In this document: piece by piece, positions 48,061-60,306 of the stretch
How positions within the stretch are numbered: the stretch's first letter is position 1
How the letters are laid out: the number at the start of each line of letters is the position of its first letter
Source of the DNA: Acidovorax sp. Leaf160
GTDB lineage: Bacteria; Pseudomonadota; Gammaproteobacteria; Burkholderiales; Burkholderiaceae_C
Assembly (NCBI RefSeq): GCF_001424265.1
Contig: NZ_LMOV01000005.1
Span: forward strand, 28,166 to 92,165
DNA length: 64,000 bases
Direction: 5' to 3'
Made by a program: the position numbers and the translations under genes
The notes under the pieces: model-generated
What the model was told of the DNA's origin: nothing
The model's input: only the letters and a program-made list of their open reading frames with translations
The model's database searches: none

Positions 48061-51000
48061 TTACACCTGCACCAGCTTGTCGTGACTGGCGCGTGCCTGC
48101 TCCATCAACTTGTCTGCGAGCACGCCGGCCTTGTCGGTGTTTACCAAGGGTGGCCGCAGGCGCATCAAGTGCTCGAACAATTGCGTGTTCAGGTCTTCCT
48201 GCGCCGCGCGTTTATGGGGGCTCCAGATATCACGGTTGCCTTGCAGCTCCTGCACCAGCAGGTCCACCAGCTCCACGGTCACATCCTTCAGTCGCAGCAA
48301 CTCGGCTGCGGTTGGCGTCTGGCCAGCACACACCACATCCAGTACGGTGCGCAGGAACGGCGCGCAATGCTCGGGCAAGTCGCTTGGCGCATCGGCCATG
48401 CCTGCCTTACCCGTGCGCAGCTCGTCGATGATCTTCTGCAGTTGCGAGATCACCTCGTTCCACTTTTCGCCCAGCGTTTTGAGAATGTCGTTCAAGTGCT
48501 CCGAGAGCTTGCGGTACAGCACCGGGTCTTCATCGGTGTGCTTGCGGATGTGCGAGCGAATTGCGTGCTCCATTTCGGACGCCTTGGCGCGGTCGTTCGC
48601 GGCCCGGGCCACGTGCGTGTCGAACTGGCCATCGGTCAGCTGGATCGGCGGGATCTTGGGGTCGATGCCCAGCGAGATCACATGGTCGTCGATCAGCTTG
48701 CGCACCTTGGCGCCGACATCCTTGCCCAGTACCGGCGTGTCCTTGTAGCGATTGCGGGCTCGGGCGTAGATGTAGGCCAGGCGCTTGGCATCGCCGGAAT
48801 AGGGCAAACCTTCCGGTCGCGGCAGCACCGTGTCCAGTGATCCCAAGAAAGCCTTGAGCTTGACGGCAAACTCGGCGCGCAACTTCTCGCTGCCCAATGC
48901 TTCGACGCAGGCCTCGGTGTCCTCCAGCGAGTCAATGCCACGCTGGCGGAACAGATCCACCACGCGCAGATGCCGGTCGCGCAGCACCGGCACCTCATCT
49001 TTCAGGCTGGCCAGCGCGCCTTCCACGTCCTCATCGGCGTAAGCGGCCAGCGCCTCCTTCAAATGCTGGGCCACGCCGTAGTAGTCCACCACGATGCCGC
49101 AGCGTTTGCCGAAGCCAGTGCGGTTAACGCGGGCGATGGCCTGCAGCAACTCCGCCTCGCGGATCGGGCGGTCGAGGTACATCACACCCTCGATTGGCGC
49201 GTCAAAGCCGGTGAGCAGCATCGATTTCACCACCAAGAAGGCCAGGGGGTCGGTCTTCTCGGGTTTGGCATGGAACAGTGGCTTCTTGAAGCGCTTGATC
49301 AGCTGCTCGTGTGCCGTGCCGTCGGTCCACTGCTTCCAGGCCGGGTCGTCGTTGTTGCTGCCCGAAATGATGGGCGCGAATTCAATGCGCGCCAGCGTGT
49401 CGCGGTAGCGCCAGGCTTGCACCACCGCCTGCACGCTCACAGGACGCTGACACAGCGCCTCGTCATCCAGTGCCTTGTCCTCGGGCGAGAGCGCGTTGGC
49501 CTCGGCCAGCAACTCATCGCGGGCTGATCGCAAGGCTTCGAAATAACGAATCGCGGCCAACCGGCTATACGCCACCACCTGCGCCTTGTAGCCATTGGGC
49601 AGGATGTTGGTCACGTAGTGGCGAAGGATGTCGCGGGCCTTGTCGGCGATCAGCGCCGGGGCGTCAAAGATGTGGCCCTTGGTGGCGTACTTTTTCTTGA
49701 TCGCCTCCAGCTCCTCCGGCGAGTGCTGGCGAAACAGGTCTTCGAACAGCTCGTCCAGGCTTGCGCCGTCCTTGATTGCGCCATTGGCCGTGCGGCCCTC
49801 GTAGAGCACCGGCACCGTAGCACCGTCGGCCTCGGCTTCCTTGATGGTGTAGCGGTCGATGAACTCGCCAAAAATTTCATGGGTGCGCTTCTTGTCGCCC
49901 ATGATAATTGGCGTGCCGGTAAAGCCGATGCGCGCGCAGTTGGGCAGGCCTGCCAGCAGGTTGGCGTGCAGGTCGCCCGCCTGGGTGCGGTGCGCCTCGT
50001 CCACCAGTACGAGGATGCTGTCGTCCTCGTTCAGCACCTCAAACTTTTCGTCGGCTTTGTAGGTGGCCTTCGGCTCTTCCACCTTCGGCAAATCGTCTTC
50101 CGTCAACGGCGCATCACCCGCGCTGTCCGAGTCGCGGTATTTCTGGATCGTGGCAAAGATCAGCCCCGGCCCTTTGCGCCGTGCCAGCGCTTTCACGCCC
50201 GCCGTGCTTTCGGCCACGTCCACCACCTCGCCGGTCAGTGTGGCGGTCACAGACAACTGGCCCTGCAGGTCCTTGCGGTCGGTGACGACGATGACCTTGA
50301 AGCGCCGCAGTTCTGCATCCGCGCGCATCTTGCGCACCAGGAACACCATGGTCAGGCTCTTGCCCGAGCCCTGGGTGTGCCAGATGATGCCGCCACGCTT
50401 GTCGTGTTCGCCATGCTGCAGCCGCGTCTGGCCGGTCTTGAGGCGTGCAATTGCCCGGTTCACCGCCCGGTACTGCTGGTAGCGGCACACCGTCTTGATG
50501 GTCTGGCTGCCGGTCTGCATGAACAACATGAAGTTCTTCACCACATCCAGCAAATGCGCGGGGGTAAGCAGCCCGGCGATCAAGCGCTCCTGCTCGGAAA
50601 TGGCCGCCTTGCCCAGCGCCTGCGCCACCTCAATCTCGCTACCTGAACCCTCCGGGCCGACCACCGTCTTCCACTGCGCGTAGTGCTCAAAGGCCGCGCC
50701 CACGCAGCCCACGCGTGCCTCGTCGAAGCTACTGGCCACCAGCAACTGGTTGGTAGCAAACAGGGTCTCGTTGCCCTCGTTGTCGTCCACCTCAAAGGCC
50801 GCCTTACGCTGGTTGCTGTAGCGCCGCAGTTGGTCAACGGCCTCCGCAAGCGGCTCAGGGACGGACGGGCTCTTGCACTCCACCACTACCAGCGGGATGC
50901 CATTCACCAACAGCACCAGATCGGGCACGATGAAGGCCTTGCTGCTGTTGAAGCCAGGCGGGCAATCCACACGGTACTGGTTGATCACCGTGAAGCGGTT

Positions 51001-51378
51001 GTTGGCCGGGGAGTCCCAGTCGATGTAGCGGATGGTTTGTCCGCGCCCGCCGTCCCAGCCGGGCAGCCCCTCCACCGTCAAACCACGGATCATCAGGTTG
51101 GTGGCCTTCTCGTTGGCTTCCATCAGCTTGTGCGTGCCCAGACGGGTGATAGCGGCCACGGCTTCAGACAGCCGCGCCTCGTCCATCCAGGGCGCACCGT
51201 CCGGCCCAAGGTTCAGCGCGCGTAGTTGATCGCGCAGCAACCCCTCCTGAATTACCTCGGAAAAACTGGCCCGCCCCGTGACCGCCGGGTCGTCGAGACT
51301 GCCCGCGTTATAGGCCCAACCGAGGGCCTGCAACTGGGCTACGAACGGTTTTTCGACGTCATCGAGTTCCCAGCCCAT
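48061..51378 (-). CDS. hsdR: type I restriction endonuclease, R subunit
   Basis: DNA translocation and cleavage subunit, 1105 residues. The PD-ExK nuclease is N-terminal (VPDLVLLVNGIPLVVVECKS, D153, E167, K169). The SF2 motor has Walker A WHTQGSGKSLTMVFLVRKM near 335, VLVDEAHRTQAGDLH, FTGTPI and later YLDRPIREAELLQAIARVNR (motif VI). The C-terminal helical domain binds the methylase. It overlaps the hsdS stop by the ATGA arrangement. Confidence 0.95.
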   Translation of the reverse strand: MGWELDDVEKPFVAQLQALGWAYNAGSLDDPAVTGRASFSEVIQEGLLRDQLRALNLGPDGAPWMDEARLSEAVAAITRLGTHKLMEANEKATNLMIRGLTVEGLPGWDGGRGQTIRYIDWDSPANNRFTVINQYRVDCPPGFNSSKAFIVPDLVLLVNGIPLVVVECKSPSVPEPLAEAVDQLRRYSNQRKAAFEVDDNEGNETLFATNQLLVASSFDEARVGCVGAAFEHYAQWKTVVGPEGSGSEIEVAQALGKAAISEQERLIAGLLTPAHLLDVVKNFMLFMQTGSQTIKTVCRYQQYRAVNRAIARLKTGQTRLQHGEHDKRGGIIWHTQGSGKSLTMVFLVRKMRADAELRRFKVIVVTDRKDLQGQLSVTATLTGEVVDVAESTAGVKALARRKGPGLIFATIQKYRDSDSAGDAPLTEDDLPKVEEPKATYKADEKFEVLNEDDSILVLVDEAHRTQAGDLHANLLAGLPNCARIGFTGTPIIMGDKKRTHEIFGEFIDRYTIKEAEADGATVPVLYEGRTANGAIKDGASLDELFEDLFRQHSPEELEAIKKKYATKGHIFDAPALIADKARDILRHYVTNILPNGYKAQVVAYSRLAAIRYFEALRSARDELLAEANALSPEDKALDDEALCQRPVSVQAVVQAWRYRDTLARIEFAPIISGSNNDDPAWKQWTDGTAHEQLIKRFKKPLFHAKPEKTDPLAFLVVKSMLLTGFDAPIEGVMYLDRPIREAELLQAIARVNRTGFGKRCGIVVDYYGVAQHLKEALAAYADEDVEGALASLKDEVPVLRDRHLRVVDLFRQRGIDSLEDTEACVEALGSEKLRAEFAVKLKAFLGSLDTVLPRPEGLPYSGDAKRLAYIYARARNRYKDTPVLGKDVGAKVRKLIDDHVISLGIDPKIPPIQLTDGQFDTHVARAANDRAKASEMEHAIRSHIRKHTDEDPVLYRKLSEHLNDILKTLGEKWNEVISQLQKIIDELRTGKAGMADAPSDLPEHCAPFLRTVLDVVCAGQTPTAAELLRLKDVTVELVDLLVQELQGNRDIWSPHKRAAQEDLNTQLFEHLMRLRPPLVNTDKAGVLADKLMEQARASHDKLVQV

Positions 51379-52710
51379 CAGACGCTTCCTTGTAGTTGTG
51401 TGGCTTCGGCCAGCAGTGGCGTGACGCGGACACGGCCAGTGAGCAGGTCGTCCATCAGGCCAGCCTTGAGCTCTCGCAGCTTGGCGGATTCGGCCGCCGC
51501 GTTCTGTATGCGGTTATCGATTTCATCCAAGCGTGCGGCAATCTGATCCTGTTCGGAACGAAGCGGCTTTGCCGTAAGCAAACCCCGGATCGTCGGCAGG
51601 TTCAGGCCCGCTTTTGCCCCCGCATCGTTCAGTTTGCTGATGTAGGTTTGTGCAACTGGCCCGGCCAGGTAATGGCCAACGAATCGCGAATTGACCGCCT
51701 CAAGGTCTGGGCGCACCAGTGCAATGTGCTGGTTGATGTAGGCCTCGCCCAACCCATCTGGAACTACGCCGATGATGCCCAGATCGGCCGTAATGGAAAT
51801 CAGGATATCGCCAGACTCTAGCCGTGTCCGCTGCCCGTCCGCGTTCCGGGGCGGGCGCACGTACATTGTCGATTCGTAACGGAAGTTGATGTGCTCGCGC
51901 GTCAAATTGCCAATACGAACGAATAGCGCACCGCTGTCCGCATAAAAGCGCGCCCAATCTCGCGAACCGCTGGTCACCGTCTTGGACACCGACTCCAACG
52001 TGACGACATCCCACTCTTGCGGAATCCACCCCAGCGGCGACGCCTTGTAGAGATGCGGTGCCTCGGCCTGGGGCGGGCGCAGTTCGCCGTTGGCGTCGAT
52101 GCCGCCTGTCAGCAGGTCGTGCAGCAGCCCCTGCTTGACGGCCTTGAGCTTGGCGATGATCGCCTCGGTTTCGTGGATGGCGGTGTCGAGGGTGTCGATA
52201 ACCAGCCCCATTGCCCGCTGATCGTCGATATCAGGCGTTGGTAGACGACTCACACGCAACGGTGTGCGGCTCAACTCAAGTTGATTTGTTGAGCCAGCAA
52301 AGCAGTACCGTTCGAGATGCCTCTGAAACGACGGCGTGCGGAGCACGGAGTTCAGCCACCGACTATCAGCAAGCTCGGCCCTTGGCCGCATCACAGTGAC
52401 GTGCCCATCAACAATGAAAGCACCGGGTGCATTGAATACAACGGATCGACCAATGGTCCCGGTGCCCGTCGAATTCAGAAGGACATCGCCAAATTCTGGT
52501 TGAAGCACATTGCGCATCGCGCGATGCGAATGGGGTCGTGCAAAGTCAGGGGCGAACTCTGTGGGAGTAACACAGCGCTGGCCAATCGCTAAGACTTCGC
52601 TATGCTCGACGTAGACAGGTGCCGTTCCGCGCGAAATCAAACTACAGAGGCTGTCGACCGACTGAATCGACCAACCAGCCTCATTTGGGATGTCGACGTT
52701 CAGTTCGGCC

Positions 52711-52718
<8 letters not shown>
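51378..52718 (-). CDS. hsdS: type I restriction specificity subunit S
   Basis: Determines the recognition sequence. 446 residues with two target-recognition domains, each followed by a conserved helix. The first is about 20-165, ending in the [39 protein letters not shown] repeat. The second is about 225-390, followed by [41 protein letters not shown]. The two LLTG helices are the internal repeat of the family. It overlaps hsdM by 8 bases. Confidence 0.94.
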
Positions 52719-55215
<2,497 letters not shown>

Positions 55216-55307
55216 TAGCTATGCTTTCAATTTTGTTATGAATTCGTAAGTGCAGGCGCGCTGCATCGGCACCTTGGGCACTGGACGCAGCCCCAGCATC
55301 GAGAGGC

Positions 55308-56243
55308 CTAGAAGCGTTTCGCCCGAAAGTTCAACTCCACGGATACGTACTCAGCTGGCGCGACGGAGTGAGCACTCTTTAGCCACCAGAGGTATTCGTC
55401 ACCTCGAAGGCGATGACCCCTTGTTGAGTCCACGCGCATTCCCTGCAGCCAGGCATCGATCAGCGCCTCTCGAACTTCTACGCGCCATGATGTAAGGCTC
55501 TGCTCGGCTGCGGCTACCAAGCACTCCGGATGCGCGACGTTGTCTGGATGAGGCACAAGTTCGAGGGTCCGTATCGTGTGCCACGCCGAGTCGTCCTGAC
55601 TGCGCTCGTGCCCGCGGATCTCGTCGATAACGAGCGTTGCGTCTTGGATCCAGCTCAAGCGCAGTGAGTTGAAATCCCCGATCGACCGATCAAAGACCCG
55701 CAACAGCCAGTTCCCTTGTATGTCTGCCAACGCATGAGGAACAACCGATCGACTGCTCGTTCCTTCAATAGGAGAACGATAGGCCAACGACAGGCTGGTA
55801 CCAGATTTAATTGCTCGAGTGATTGCTGCCACAGTGTCTGGCGACAGCTCCTTCTCGGCCAACGGCCGCTCGACATGCAGGCGCACCTCTGAATCGAGCA
55901 GGCCTGTCTCACTCTTGGCCGGCGACAGCCAAGCAAGAGCATCAGCCGACGTTACGGTGTCATAAAGCGGCTTGAACTTCTCACCCCTGACATACGACTT
56001 GGTCTTTGAGACAAAAACCAAGTTGTCCGGCTTCTCCCAACGGTACAGCGCCAAGTCGCGCGTTGCTGCTGCCGTCTGAATCCCAAATCGCTGAATCAAG
56101 TCCTGCCGGCGTACTTCCCCGAGGAACCGCAGCTTCATGTCTATGTAGAGAAGCCGTTCCTGTTGTGCGATCGGCAATCGATTAGGAGGTAGATAAGACA
56201 CGATTTCTTGGCCAAGTCGAGCACGACTGTGCCACAGCCTCAT
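55308..56243 (-). CDS. WYL-domain transcriptional regulator
   Basis: 311 residues from the ATG at 56243, chosen because GGAAGG precedes it and because both operator-like repeats then fall outside the coding region; an ATG at 56276 is possible. The N-terminal winged-helix-like part (RLLYIDMKLRFLGEVRRQDLIQRFGIQTAAATRDLALYRW) is followed by a WYL domain (SLAYRSPIEGTSSRSVVPHALADIQGNWLLRVFDRSIGDFNSLRLSWI). It resembles BrxR/CapW-type repressors of defence operons. First gene of the leftward WYL-hsdMSR-peptidase-mcrBC operon. Repression relieved by a ligand, probably DNA damage or phage-linked, is the likely mode. Confidence 0.8.
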   Translation of the reverse strand: MRLWHSRARLGQEIVSYLPPNRLPIAQQERLLYIDMKLRFLGEVRRQDLIQRFGIQTAAATRDLALYRWEKPDNLVFVSKTKSYVRGEKFKPLYDTVTSADALAWLSPAKSETGLLDSEVRLHVERPLAEKELSPDTVAAITRAIKSGTSLSLAYRSPIEGTSSRSVVPHALADIQGNWLLRVFDRSIGDFNSLRLSWIQDATLVIDEIRGHERSQDDSAWHTIRTLELVPHPDNVAHPECLVAAAEQSLTSWRVEVREALIDAWLQGMRVDSTRGHRLRGDEYLWWLKSAHSVAPAEYVSVELNFRAKRF

Positions 56244-56253
56244 GCCCCTTCCG

Positions 56254-56322
56254 GATCTTTTTGATCTTACTCGCATGTTGCGTTGTTGCGACAAGCGGTG
56301 CTTAATGCGATCTTTTTGATCT
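56254..56322 (-). promoter_or_regulatory. paired operator-like repeats for the WYL regulator
   Basis: The 14-mer GATCTTTTTGATCT occurs at 56254-56267 and again, identical, at 56309-56322, 55 bases apart. Each has two GATC half-sites, so it can also be read as an inverted repeat. They sit at about -11 to -24 and -66 to -79 from the regulator's ATG. Autorepression and control of the operon are inferred. The divergent tnsA promoter could share them. Confidence 0.6.
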
Positions 56323-56668
56323 CATCCCAGCAAGGTTCATTTCTACGATTCGTGGAATTCAACTGCCGGAAAGGGCCAAAGATGCCAATGCCGACCCACC
56401 ACCTCGCGGGTCAGAAAACGCCCCCTCAGGAGCAACGTGCTTCTTTGTGGGAAGCTGCCCTTGTTGGCCCGCCAAAGCGAGACCGGCCCCTGCGGCCGCT
56501 CCTTGTAGCCCTTGCCCTGGCTCTGAGAAAGCCTCGCAGGCACGATCTTTCGACCCCATTCAACTGCAGCGGTCGCGACAGCGGCCCTGAGGTGAGCCCC
56601 TACGAGCTGCGTCGCCGGCGTGCTCAGGAGCCAGGTGCAAAGTCGGTCAACTACAGCGATTCGGAAAA
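56323..56668. other. non-coding gap between the WYL operon and tnsA
   Basis: About 350 bases with no convincing gene. ATTCAACTGC occurs at 56357 and 56558, and a weaker GGTCAACTAC at 56645. GCAAAGT at 56637-56643 repeats the first seven bases of the sites found at the gyrB end. The tnsA promoter must lie here. A rightward frame of 129 codons crosses the region but looks random. Confidence 0.5.
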
Positions 56669-57421
56669 ATGAGCATGTCCTCATCAAAGAAGGCAGCTCG
56701 TCCGCTGGGCGTTCGTGGTCACCAAAAGCGAAGCCATTTGGTTGCCAGCTACAAAGCCGGCGGCGAGATGTTCGTCGAGACGGCTGATGAGAGCACCACG
56801 ATGCTCGCTATCGACATCGACCCGCGAGCAGTCAGCATCAGTCCGCAGCCCTTCACCGTTCGGTTGGACCTCGAGAAAATCTTCGCAACAAAAGCCGAAG
56901 CGCTCAAGGCTACACCCCGTGCCCGCCCTGAGCGAATCGATGGCGAGCCACCTCTAGAGCGCATCTACACGCCGGACTTTCTCGTCGGCCGCACCAATCC
57001 TGTCCCCTTGGTGGTCGAAGCAAAGTCTGCCGCTGAAGTGGCGAGGATCGGCGAAGCACTCGCCCGGCGTGGCCGGGTCCTGAACAACCTCGGCTTTCAC
57101 TATCTGGTGGTGCCCAGTACCGAGATTGAGCATCGTGGACTACATGCCAATCTGGTTCATATGCGCGACGCCATGAAATACCGACGAGACAACGATGAGC
57201 GGCCATTTCTGGACGACTTGATCAAGCAAGTTGATGGCCAAGACGGAAAATTCTTGCTGGGTGATATCAAAGGTGCGGTATCCGACCTGTGTATTTACCT
57301 TGGGCTTGTCTCGGGGGTCATCGCGTGCGATCTGCGTAGCGGAAACTTCAATGTGAATACGGTGCTTTGGCAAGCCCATGGCGACCTAAGCCACCTTCAA
57401 TTGCTTCAATTGGGGCTGTAA
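56669..57421 (+). CDS. tnsA: TnsA-like transposon endonuclease
   Basis: 250 residues. The PD-ExK-type core is RIYTPDFLVGRTNPVPLVVEAKSAAEV, with D103 and E117-x-K119, matching the TnsA nuclease that cuts the 5' ends of Tn7-type elements. The C-terminal about 100 residues may be the helical domain that binds TnsC. Its stop abuts the tnsB start (TAAATG). Start at 56669 or, less likely, 56675. The element is therefore expected to move by cut-and-paste, not by replicative transposition. Confidence 0.8.
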   Translation: MSMSSSKKAARPLGVRGHQKRSHLVASYKAGGEMFVETADESTTMLAIDIDPRAVSISPQPFTVRLDLEKIFATKAEALKATPRARPERIDGEPPLERIYTPDFLVGRTNPVPLVVEAKSAAEVARIGEALARRGRVLNNLGFHYLVVPSTEIEHRGLHANLVHMRDAMKYRRDNDERPFLDDLIKQVDGQDGKFLLGDIKGAVSDLCIYLGLVSGVIACDLRSGNFNVNTVLWQAHGDLSHLQLLQLGL

Positions 57422-59362
57422 ATGGCGCAAATGGTTCAGGCCGGATTGCAGATCTGCCGACATGGCAAGAACGCATACGTCGGTCAACTTCGGCAGTTGC
57501 ACCAAAAGCTGGAAATCCATTCCGACGATGGTGACATTTTCATCCTCACGCCGGAAGAATTCCGACGGGAGGTGGTGGACGGCGACATCCGCCTACTTGT
57601 CCCTGATGGGAATGGAATGCTTCGTCCTGTCTCGACCAGCTGGCGTGAAAACGAGCGCGATTCTGCTGCGCGCGAACGTCAGAGGCGCACAGAGATTTTG
57701 AGCTATGTCAATCGCGAGCGTGAGCAAGGATTGCAGATCAAAGACATCGTCTCGAAATTACCTGAATTTTGCAAAGAGTACGGACTAGGCCGCGCGCCCG
57801 GCGACCGCTGCCTGCGAGATTGGCGAAGATCGGCGCAGGGTCATGAATCCATGCTTTCACCAGCATGGAATCGGTGCGGCAATCGCTTCCAAGGGCCGGA
57901 TGAGATCTTGCTTGAAGTTATGCAGGAAGTCGTCAATGTTGCGGTAATGGGTACAGACCGTTTTACCCTGACGGCGACGTGGGAACTCGTCGAAGCTCGA
58001 TTCGATGAAGAATGGAAGAAGCGTAAGGGAGACGTTGACCCTCCTCGCCATTCCATCAAGAAGCTACGCAACTTCTTGCGAGCCATGCCATGGGCCGATC
58101 TGATGCGGATTCGCATGGATGGCCGAACGGCACGCTCGATTACCCGGAGAGCAGTTCGGGCTCACGATACCGGAATCTTCTGGGAGTGCGTTGAAATGGA
58201 CGCGACTGTCCTGGACATTATGGTCCGGGACGAAGACGACCGAGAAATCGGTCGTCACGTTCTTTATGTAGCCATCGATGTTGCTACGGGTTATATCGTT
58301 GGACTACACCTCACAATTCAGAAGGCATCCACACTGCCGTTCGTGGAAGCCCTGCGCTTCATGTACTTCCCGAAGCCTTCAGACTTCGACAAAAAGTACC
58401 ACATCAAAAACAGGATTGAGGTGTACGGCAAGCCTATCACGCTGCGCGTCGACAACGGGTCCGAATTCATCGGCAAGGCTGCCACTGAATTGGTTCGACA
58501 GCTATTCGGAGACAGCGCTCGGTGTCAACCCTATAAGCCGGAAGAGAAGCCGTACGTAGAGCGGTTTAACGGAATCCTGAAGCGCTACATCTTGACGTTG
58601 GCAGGAGCAACTACATCATCTGTAAACGGCGAGCAACGTGCCGTGAAGTCTGGCGAAAAGTTATTTACCCTGGAGGAACTCCGGGGAAAGATTTATCGAT
58701 TTGTCTATGACAAATACTCATTGCGCGGCAACGATCTCAGGTCAATCCGTTGCCGCAAGGCCGTCGCCCCAGTCGACATCTGGAATGAGATGCGGGAAAC
58801 ATTTACTCAACCTGTGCCTGTCAATCGAGATGAGTTCGAAAAATCGTTGTGCTTTAAGCGCGAGACCCGCGCACTCGGACACGACGGCATCCATTTCGAC
58901 GGCTGGAATTATCACTCTGACGAGCTCTCTTCACTATATCTGCTGCACGGACCAGGCAGGTATGAGTTCCTGCACACCGACCTGGATGCAGTCACCATCT
59001 ACGTCGTAGCACCCGGCGGCGGTGAGCACGTCGCAGCTCACGAAAAACTTCTTGACGGGACCAGTGTAGACCGCGCCTCCGCGAAGGCCATCAAGGCGCT
59101 AATTGCCAAGCAAAAGAAGGCCTTGGACCGCAGAACCTTCGCCCAAACGTTGGTCGAGTACAGAGAGCTCAAAGGAAAGGGGAATTCCAGCCGCAGCCGT
59201 TCTATGCAGGCACGCATTGACGACATGCTGATCAAGGCCTCGGAGCATACCAAGCTGACCATGCCAAAAACGCCTCCCACAACCGCATTCAAACCACCAC
59301 TTCCCACGATTGGCAACTCAACCAATCCGCCACGTGGACGACAAATGGGAGCTGCCCGTTGA
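57422..59362 (+). CDS. tnsB: TnsB/TniA-like DDE transposase
   Basis: 646 residues. N-terminal DNA-binding helices are followed by a retroviral-integrase-type core with an intact catalytic triad: D260 (CVEMDATVLDIMV), D344 (LRVDNGSEFIG) and E380 (KPYVERFNGILKRYI). A C-terminal basic tail (RQMGAAR) could contact TnsC. It joins and breaks the 3' ends. It overlaps the tnsC TTG start by 4 bases. Confidence 0.93.
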   Translation: MAQMVQAGLQICRHGKNAYVGQLRQLHQKLEIHSDDGDIFILTPEEFRREVVDGDIRLLVPDGNGMLRPVSTSWRENERDSAARERQRRTEILSYVNREREQGLQIKDIVSKLPEFCKEYGLGRAPGDRCLRDWRRSAQGHESMLSPAWNRCGNRFQGPDEILLEVMQEVVNVAVMGTDRFTLTATWELVEARFDEEWKKRKGDVDPPRHSIKKLRNFLRAMPWADLMRIRMDGRTARSITRRAVRAHDTGIFWECVEMDATVLDIMVRDEDDREIGRHVLYVAIDVATGYIVGLHLTIQKASTLPFVEALRFMYFPKPSDFDKKYHIKNRIEVYGKPITLRVDNGSEFIGKAATELVRQLFGDSARCQPYKPEEKPYVERFNGILKRYILTLAGATTSSVNGEQRAVKSGEKLFTLEELRGKIYRFVYDKYSLRGNDLRSIRCRKAVAPVDIWNEMRETFTQPVPVNRDEFEKSLCFKRETRALGHDGIHFDGWNYHSDELSSLYLLHGPGRYEFLHTDLDAVTIYVVAPGGGEHVAAHEKLLDGTSVDRASAKAIKALIAKQKKALDRRTFAQTLVEYRELKGKGNSSRSRSMQARIDDMLIKASEHTKLTMPKTPPTTAFKPPLPTIGNSTNPPRGRQMGAAR

Positions 59363-60306
59363 CCAAAACTATTTTCGACGGATGGATCTTCGAGCACGTC
59401 CAGTACAAAGCGGCCTTCGACGCCTTGGTTGAGGAAATCGAGCGGGTGCTTGATGGCGCGACCCCCATCATCTTCCCGCTTTTGGGAGACTCCCGCGCGG
59501 GCAAGACCGCATTGCTGAAAGATCTCGACGCGCACTTTGCCAACCGTATTAGCGAGTCTGGACACAGGAAAATCATCCTGGTTCCCATGCCGTCTACAGC
59601 ATCCAACGAAGCGCTGGCCATTCAGATCATCACCACGATTCTTGGCGACATCCCCGTGAAAGGCAAGTCGCATGAAATCATCAAGCAAGCCCGGAAAACG
59701 ATGGAGACCGCCGGCGTTCTGGTGTTGTTGATCGACGAAACCAATCACCTCGTTGAAAAAAGATCAAGTGAACGCGCTCAAACTAAGGAAAATCGCCACG
59801 CAGCTGACTTCTTCAAAGAGCTGGCCGATTTGTCAGGTATTTCCGTTGTGGTTGCGGGACTATCTCACGTGATCCGCATGTACGCAGATAACGATCAACT
59901 TGAAAACCGCGGCTTGGTCGGGGCCCGTATTGAGCCATACGCTTGGAGCGTCATTGAGGATCGACTTCAGTTTCAAAGCATGGTTCTGGCCGGCATCACG
60001 CATCTACAAGACCATGGCTGGAAAATCGATGTTGAGACGGAGTTTCTAACGCGCGCAGCTTATCTCGGGGGCGGCGGCTATATCGGAAAAGCAAGGGATT
60101 TCTTAGTGCGAATTGAGGAGGTGGGGCACAAGCGCAAATGCTTGGATCATGAACTTCTCTCTCGGGCATACAAAGACAAGTACAAACGCAATCCCAAAGA
60201 CAAAGCCGACCCCCTCGCTCAAAGGACGATTGACGATGTCCAGCTCAATGGCGCGCATCGTGATGCATTGGAGCGCGCTCTGCGCAGTGGCCGAGGCATG
60301 CACTAA
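59359..60306 (+). CDS. tnsC: TnsC/TniB-like AAA+ ATPase
   Basis: 315 residues. Walker A GDSRAGKT (43-50), Walker B VLVLLIDETNHL (D126-E127) and a downstream GLVGARIEPYAW arginine-containing segment fit TniB/TnsC, the regulator linking target selector and transposase. The TTG start gives MTKTIFDGWIFEHVQYKAAF. It overlaps tniQ by 1 base (TAATG). Confidence 0.92.
   Translation: MTKTIFDGWIFEHVQYKAAFDALVEEIERVLDGATPIIFPLLGDSRAGKTALLKDLDAHFANRISESGHRKIILVPMPSTASNEALAIQIITTILGDIPVKGKSHEIIKQARKTMETAGVLVLLIDETNHLVEKRSSERAQTKENRHAADFFKELADLSGISVVVAGLSHVIRMYADNDQLENRGLVGARIEPYAWSVIEDRLQFQSMVLAGITHLQDHGWKIDVETEFLTRAAYLGGGGYIGKARDFLVRIEEVGHKRKCLDHELLSRAYKDKYKRNPKDKADPLAQRTIDDVQLNGAHRDALERALRSGRGMH

Noticed and set aside
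56283..56672. 129-codon plus-strand frame ending over the tnsA ATG
   Set aside because: Contains an operator repeat, has no ribosome site and a Pro/Arg/Leu-rich random look. The ATGA overlap with tnsA is its only support.
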